From Verrucomicrobiota bacterium (lineage in GTDB: Bacteria; Verrucomicrobiota; Verrucomicrobiia; Limisphaerales; UBA9464), in NCBI GenBank assembly GCA_008933025.1, contig WBXI01000019.1, positions 1 through 32,930 of the forward strand: 32,930 bases of DNA. The letters are read 5' to 3'. Position 1 is the first letter of the stretch; every line of letters begins with the position of its first letter. The notes beneath the pieces are model-generated. The model was not told the DNA's origin. It did no database searches and saw nothing but the letters and a program-made list of their open reading frames with translations. This document shows positions 27,985 to 32,930 of the stretch, piece after piece. Made by a program: the position numbers and the translations under genes.

Positions 27985-28398
27985 TTGAAAACGCTATTCA
28001 CGTCCGAGGCGATATCCAAAGGCGCACGATCAGGGACCGTGCAATCGCCCGATGGGCTGCTCAATGTCACGTTGGGAAACCCACTCGAGAAAGGCATCGA
28101 GACGCGCGGCCCCAATCCCGAACTGTTGTTTGCCGGTGCCTATTCCGCCTGTTACCACGGCGCCTTGGTCAATGCGGCCAAGAAGCTCGGAACTCCGGTC
28201 CAACGTTCCGCCGTGCGTGCGATGGTGAGTCTTGTCGAGGACGACAAGGGCGGTTACGGCCTTGCCGTCGAGCTTCATGCCCGACTCCCGGACATCGCTC
28301 CCGATCAAGCGCGACGCATCATGGAGGAAGCTCACCAAACCTGTCCATACTCCAAGGCATTGCGTGGCGGGGCTTCCGTCGCGCTCATTGTGGATTGA
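27985..28398 (+). CDS. Organic hydroperoxide resistance protein (Ohr/OsmC family)
   Basis: LKTLFTSEAISKGARSGTVQSPDGLLNVTLGNPLEKGIETRGPNPELLFAGAYSACYHGALVNAAKKLG...EEAHQTCPYSKALRGGASVALIVD; two Cys positions typical of Ohr; putative TTG start. Confidence 0.88.
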   Translation: MKTLFTSEAISKGARSGTVQSPDGLLNVTLGNPLEKGIETRGPNPELLFAGAYSACYHGALVNAAKKLGTPVQRSAVRAMVSLVEDDKGGYGLAVELHARLPDIAPDQARRIMEEAHQTCPYSKALRGGASVALIVD

Positions 28399-28475
28399 AG
28401 TGCCTGCCATCCGGTTATGCTCCGCACCCCATGCGCGTCCCCCCAGAGGGTTCGCTGACAACAACCGCCTGTTTC

Positions 28476-29483
28476 ATGACCAAACTCGCCACCAGCCGCG
28501 AAATCCGCCTCGCCTCACGCCCCAAGGGCATTCCCACCGCCGCCAATTTCACTTTGGCCGAAACCACGTTGCCTCCCCTGCAAGATCAGCAGGCGCTCGT
28601 GCGCAACCTCTTCATGTCCGTCGATCCGTATATGCGTGGCCGGATGAACGAAGGAAAGTCCTATGTGCCGCCATTTGAAATCGGCCAGGTACTCGAGGGC
28701 GGCGCCATCGGCGAGATCGTCGAATCGCGCGCGGTTGGGTTCAAGCCCGGCGACGTGGTCGTGTCGCGCTACGGTTGGCGGGAAGCCTTCGTCGCCGCGC
28801 CAAAAGACTTTCGCGCGGTGGACAAGACAGTCCAGCCACTCTCCGTTCACCTCGGCACGCTCGGCATGACCGGCATGACGGCTTGGGCGGGCTTGACGCT
28901 GCTCGAGGTGAAAGCCGGTGATGTCATTTTCATTTCCGGCGCCGCGGGTGCCGTCGGCAATGTGGCGGGCCAACTGGCGAAACTGCGTGGCTGCCGCGTG
29001 ATTGGCTCGGCCGGTTCCGCGGAGAAAATAAGGAGTCTGTTGGACGAATGCGGATTCGACGCCGCGTTCAATTACAAGACCGGCCAAACGCTCGATCAAT
29101 TGAATTGCGCCGCGCCAAAAGGGATCGACGTTTATTTCGACAATGTCGGCGGCGAGTCCTTGGAAGCCGCGCTCTCCGCGTTGCGGGTGCATGGTCGCAT
29201 CATTGCCTGCGGCGGCATCTCCTCCTACAACGACGACAAGCCAAAGCCTGGTCCCGCCAATCTCTTCAACATCACCACGAAGCGGCTCACCATGAAGGGA
29301 TTAATCGTGGGCGACTGGCTGGATCATCAAGGCGACTTCGAAAAGGAAGTGGGCGGCTACTTCCGCGCCGGAAAGCTCAAGAACAAGGAAACCGTGGTGG
29401 AAGGAATCGACCACGCCGCGGACGCATTTCTCGGGCTCTTCACCGGAATGAACTCGGGCAAGATGGTCGTGAAGCTGACGTGA
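28476..29483 (+). CDS. NADP-dependent oxidoreductase (MDR, CurA/leukotriene B4 12-hydroxydehydrogenase-like)
   Basis: MTKLATSREIRLASRPKGIPTAANFTLAETTLPPLQDQQALVRNLFMSVDPYMRGRMNEGKSYVPPFEIGQVLEGGAIGEIVES...ISGAAGAVGNVAGQLAKLRGCRVIGSAGS...FDNVGGESLEAAL. Confidence 0.93.
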   Translation: MTKLATSREIRLASRPKGIPTAANFTLAETTLPPLQDQQALVRNLFMSVDPYMRGRMNEGKSYVPPFEIGQVLEGGAIGEIVESRAVGFKPGDVVVSRYGWREAFVAAPKDFRAVDKTVQPLSVHLGTLGMTGMTAWAGLTLLEVKAGDVIFISGAAGAVGNVAGQLAKLRGCRVIGSAGSAEKIRSLLDECGFDAAFNYKTGQTLDQLNCAAPKGIDVYFDNVGGESLEAALSALRVHGRIIACGGISSYNDDKPKPGPANLFNITTKRLTMKGLIVGDWLDHQGDFEKEVGGYFRAGKLKNKETVVEGIDHAADAFLGLFTGMNSGKMVVKLT

Positions 29484-29520
29484 CGCTCCCCGAGCGACGC
29501 CAGCGAACGAAGACTAATGT

Positions 29521-30903
29521 ATGTCCTACCAAAGCATCAATCCGTCCACCGGAAAGGTCCTGAAGACGTTCAAGGAGCACACCGACACCCAGCTCGAGAA
29601 AGCGCTCCGCATCGCCGCGACGTGCTACACCGCATGGCGGCATGCATCATTCGGCCAGCGCGCCGCCGTGGCCGCAAAAGCCGCCGCCATCCTGCGCGAG
29701 CGCCTGGACGAGTTTGCCCGCCCGGCAACGCTCGAGATGGGAAAACGCATCGACGAGGCACGCGGCGAAGTGGCGCTCACCGCGGACATCATCGACTACT
29801 ACGCCACAAACGCCGAACGCTTCCTGGCTCCGCAAAAGCTCAAGCCCAAGGCGGGGCGGGCCGTGATCGAAAGCAGTCCGCTCGGCGTCCTCTTCGGCGT
29901 CCAACCATGGAATTTCCCCTATTACCAGCTCGCGCGTTTCGCCGCGCCCAATCTGATGGCTGGCAATGTCGTGATGGTGAAACACGCGGGATGCGTGCCG
30001 CAATGCGCCCTTGCCTTCGAGCGGCTGTGGCGCGAGGCCGGTGCGCCCGTTGGCGCCTATACCAATCTTTTCATCTCCCACGACCAGGCAAACAAGGTCA
30101 TCGACGATCCGCGCATTCGGGGCGTCGCTTTGACCGGTGGCGTGGACGCCGCGCGCCGCGTCGCCGCGCGCGCCGGACGTAACGTCAAGAAAACCACCAT
30201 GGAACTCGGCGGCAACGATGCCTTCATCGTGCTGGCCGACGCGGACCTCGACAAGACCGTCAAGTGGGCCGTCTGGGCAAAGATGAACAACATGGGCCAA
30301 TGCTGCGTCGCCGCGAAACGCTTCATCATCGTCGAACAACTCTACGATAGTTTTCTCGCCAAATTCCAAACTGCGCTCGCGACCTTCGCGCCCGGCGACC
30401 CGATGGAGACAAGAACCACGCTCGCACCGCTGTCCACGGAAGCCGGGTTGGTCGCATTGCTTGCCCAGTTGGAACGCGCCGTGTCGAAGGGTGCAACCGT
30501 CGTGTTCGGCGGCAAGCGCATCGATCGACCGGGCTGGTACATGCAGCCGACGATTCTCACGAACATCAAGCCCGCGAATCCCGCCTACCGCGAAGAGTTC
30601 TTCGGACCCGTCGCGCTCTTCTTCCGCGTGAAAAACGAGGACCAGGCCGTGGCCCTCGCCAATGATTCCGATTTCGGTCTGGGCGGGTCCGTCTTCACTC
30701 GGAACATCGCGCGCGGCCAACGCGTCGCCAGCCGCTTGGACACGGGCATGGTCTTCATCAACCACCCGACCTGGACGGCAGCGGACCTGCCGTTTGGCGG
30801 AATCAAATATTCCGGCTACGGACGCGAACTCTCCGGGTTGGGCATTCAGGAGTTTGTGAACAAAAAGCTCGTGCGGGTCTCCTCGCTCGCCGCGGCGGCG
30901 TGA
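29521..30903 (+). CDS. NAD(P)-dependent succinate-semialdehyde-type aldehyde dehydrogenase
   Basis: MSYQSINPSTGKVLKTFKEHTDTQLEKAL..., GVQPWNFPYYQLARFAAPNLMAGN, TTMELGGNDAFIVL (Glu), MNNMGQCCVAAKRFIIV (Cys), EEFFGPVALFFRV. Confidence 0.93.
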   Translation: MSYQSINPSTGKVLKTFKEHTDTQLEKALRIAATCYTAWRHASFGQRAAVAAKAAAILRERLDEFARPATLEMGKRIDEARGEVALTADIIDYYATNAERFLAPQKLKPKAGRAVIESSPLGVLFGVQPWNFPYYQLARFAAPNLMAGNVVMVKHAGCVPQCALAFERLWREAGAPVGAYTNLFISHDQANKVIDDPRIRGVALTGGVDAARRVAARAGRNVKKTTMELGGNDAFIVLADADLDKTVKWAVWAKMNNMGQCCVAAKRFIIVEQLYDSFLAKFQTALATFAPGDPMETRTTLAPLSTEAGLVALLAQLERAVSKGATVVFGGKRIDRPGWYMQPTILTNIKPANPAYREEFFGPVALFFRVKNEDQAVALANDSDFGLGGSVFTRNIARGQRVASRLDTGMVFINHPTWTAADLPFGGIKYSGYGRELSGLGIQEFVNKKLVRVSSLAAAA

Positions 30904-30990
30904 CGGCTCGCTCCCCGACCCATTCGACGCAAACCCCCTTGCTATGGAATTCGCCTCGTCGCCCAATATTTCAACCACTCCCTCGCCCTC

Positions 30991-32052
30991 ATGAAAACAA
31001 ATGCCCATTCCGCGCTCGATGCCTCGGCGCTACTCGCCCCCTCGCGCATTCAACGCCGCGATCCCGGCGACCATGATGTTCGGATCGAAATCCTCTTCTG
31101 CGGCGTCTGCCACTCGGACGTCCACACCGTCCGCAACGAATGGCATGGCACCACCTACCCTTGCGTTCCAGGCCACGAGATCATCGGACGGGTCGCGAAA
31201 GTCGGGGCGAAGGTCGGGAAGTTCAAGGAAGGCGACATTGCCGGGGTGGGTTGTTTGGTGGACTCGTGCCGAACCTGCGCGAGTTGCATGGCCAATCTGG
31301 AGCAGTTCTGCGAGGCCGGTGCCATCTTCACCTACAATTCGCCCGACAAGCATTCCGGCGGCGTCACCTACGGCGGCTACTCCGAATCCATCGTCGTGGA
31401 CGAGGCGTTTGTGCTCACAGTTCCGAGGAATCTCGACCACGCCGGGGCTGCTCCCCTGCTCTGCGCAGGCATCACCACTTACTCGCCTTTGAAGCACAAC
31501 AACGTGTCCAAGGGACAGAAGGTGGGCGTGGTGGGGCTGGGCGGCCTTGGCCACATGGCGGTAAAAATCGCCAAAGCCCTGGGCGCGCATGTGGTGGTTT
31601 TCACCACGTCGCTGAACAAGGTGGAGGATGCATTGCGGCTGGGTGCAGACGAGGTCGTGCATTCCAAGGACGAGGCGGCCATGAAGAAGCACCTGAACAG
31701 TTGTCACTTCATCCTCGATACCGTGGCCGGGAAGCACGACATCAATGCCTACCTTGTTCTGCTCCGACGGGACGGAACCTTGACCCAGGTCGGCGTCCCA
31801 TCCGAACCTCTCGCCGTGGATGTCAGCAACCTCATCTTCGGCCGCCGCAATTTCAGCGGCTCGCTCATCGGCGGTCTGAAGGAAACCCAGGAGATGCTCG
31901 ACTTCTGCGGCGCGCACAACATCACCTCCGACATCGAACTCATCCCGATTCAAAAGGTCAACGAAGCCTACGACCGCCTCGTGAAGGGCGATGTGAAATA
32001 TCGCTTCGTCATCGATATGGCGTCGCTCAAGCAGGCGAGCGCCCTCGCCTAA
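30991..32052 (+). CDS. NAD(P)-dependent zinc alcohol dehydrogenase (cinnamyl-alcohol-dehydrogenase/YahK type)
   Basis: VRIEILFCGVCHSDVHTVRNEWHGTTYPCVPGHEIIGRVAKVG...GCLVDSCRTCASCMANLEQFCEAGAIFTYNSPDKHSGGVTYGGYSESIVVDEAFVLTVP...VGVVGLGGLGHMAVKIAKALGAHVVVFTTS. Confidence 0.95.
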   Translation: MKTNAHSALDASALLAPSRIQRRDPGDHDVRIEILFCGVCHSDVHTVRNEWHGTTYPCVPGHEIIGRVAKVGAKVGKFKEGDIAGVGCLVDSCRTCASCMANLEQFCEAGAIFTYNSPDKHSGGVTYGGYSESIVVDEAFVLTVPRNLDHAGAAPLLCAGITTYSPLKHNNVSKGQKVGVVGLGGLGHMAVKIAKALGAHVVVFTTSLNKVEDALRLGADEVVHSKDEAAMKKHLNSCHFILDTVAGKHDINAYLVLLRRDGTLTQVGVPSEPLAVDVSNLIFGRRNFSGSLIGGLKETQEMLDFCGAHNITSDIELIPIQKVNEAYDRLVKGDVKYRFVIDMASLKQASALA

Positions 32053-32076
32053 CTCATCCATCGAACAAGGCAACCG

Positions 32077-32271
32077 ATGAAACCACGAGGACCCCAAGCC
32101 GAAAAAGAATTCGGCAAGGACATGAAGACGTTCGAGCAACTCCCCGCCAGGATCAGGGAGTCGATCATCCTCCAGCAACAGGCGGAAAAGGCAACCGGCC
32201 CAGCGGCAACCGTCCCCGACAAAGTGATTCGGGAGAAAGCCAGACTGAACTCTTCCCTGCCTTCTGCGTGA
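32077..32271 (+). CDS. Small hypothetical protein
   Basis: 64 aa MKPRGPQAEKEFGKDMKTFEQLPARIRESIILQQQAEKATGPAATVPDKVIREKARLNSSLPSA; lies between the ADH and the type III PKS; low support. Confidence 0.4.
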   Translation: MKPRGPQAEKEFGKDMKTFEQLPARIRESIILQQQAEKATGPAATVPDKVIREKARLNSSLPSA

Positions 32272-32323
32272 GAAGGATTCCGCTGCCGGGCGCACCGCGC
32301 GTTCTCCATCATCCCTCATCACC

Positions 32324-32930
32324 ATGTATTTGACAGGCATTGGCACAGCAGTTCCGCAAACGCGTTACACCCAGGCGCAGTGCTGGACTGCGTTGCAAGA
32401 GTCACCGCAGTTCTCCCAACTAACCCCGCGCTCCCATGCCGTGCTGCGCAAAGTGTTGTCCGGCGACAACGGCATCGTCACCCGACACCTTGCGGTCGCG
32501 AATCTGGAGGAAGCCTTCGTCCTCACGCCCGACGTGCTGAACGCGCGCTTTGCCGAACACGCGCCCGCGCTCGCCACGCAAGCCGCCGAGCGTGCTCTCG
32601 CCTCCGCCCGTCTCACGCCCGCCGATGTGGACGCCATCCTCATCAGCACTTGCACCGGCTGCCTGTGTCCCGGACTCACGAGCTACGTGAGCGAGAGGCT
32701 CGGCCTGCGTGCGGATGCGCAGGCGCTCGATCTGGTCGGGCAAGGTTGCGGCGCGGCGCTGCCGAACTGTCGCACGGCGGAGGCGTTGCTCGCCTCGGGG
32801 CGTGCGCGCCGCGTCCTCTCCGTCTGCGTCGAGGTGTGCAGCGCGGCCTTGTATCTCGACGACGATCCCGGCGTGCTCATCAGCGCGTGTCTCTTCGGCG
32901 ATGGCGCGGGCGCGGCGGTGTGGGCAGCGC
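32324..32930 (+). CDS. Type III polyketide synthase (chalcone/stilbene/alkylresorcinol synthase-like), truncated by window end
   Basis: Manual translation from ATG 32324, open to window end: MYLTGIGTAVPQTRYTQAQCWTALQESPQFSQLTPRSHAVLRKVLSGDNGIVTRHLAV...DAILISTCTGCLCPGLTSYVSERLGLRADAQALDLVGQGCGAALPNCRTAEALLASGRARRVLSVCVEVCSAALYLDDDPGVLISACLFGDGAGAAVW; catalytic Cys in QGCGAALP. Confidence 0.92.
   Translation, partial: MYLTGIGTAVPQTRYTQAQCWTALQESPQFSQLTPRSHAVLRKVLSGDNGIVTRHLAVANLEEAFVLTPDVLNARFAEHAPALATQAAERALASARLTPADVDAILISTCTGCLCPGLTSYVSERLGLRADAQALDLVGQGCGAALPNCRTAEALLASGRARRVLSVCVEVCSAALYLDDDPGVLISACLFGDGAGAAVWAA

Noticed and set aside
1-32930. CRISPR arrays, IS elements, prophage or toxin-antitoxin modules
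   Set aside because: No regularly spaced direct repeats, transposase/integrase motifs or recognisable TA pairs were found by eye; a systematic repeat search was not possible.

Overview
High-GC bacterial window. Gene content (PSCyt1/DUF1592-type and PVC-type heme-binding proteins, H-x9-DG-like pseudopilins, PQQ-propeller protein) suggests Verrucomicrobia or a related PVC lineage; this is inference, no marker gene was searched. I support about 26 protein-coding genes and one tRNA-Gly(TCC). Most very long ORFs in the supplied track (e.g. 2821..7467 +, 25..2712 +, 383..3295 -) are Arg/Pro/His-rich shadow frames of real genes. Main points of interest: (1) a single 1158-aa protein (3328..6804 -) fusing 2-oxoacid dehydrogenase E1-alpha, E1-beta, a lipoyl domain and a ketoacyl-ACP synthase III, with no E2 catalytic domain; (2) a compact operon (20184..23931 +) of membrane protein, AMP-dependent acyl ligase, acyl carrier protein and B12-type radical SAM enzyme, the last three joined by 4-nt stop/start overlaps; (3) a 1-nt frame disruption in a PQQ-propeller gene at a CTT-AGG-G site; (4) a HAD phosphatase whose nucleophile Asp is Glu; (5) a compositionally distinct right end (from about 27.85 kb) carrying Ohr, oxidoreductases and a partial type III polyketide synthase. 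No CRISPR array, transposase, integrase or phage gene was recognised.
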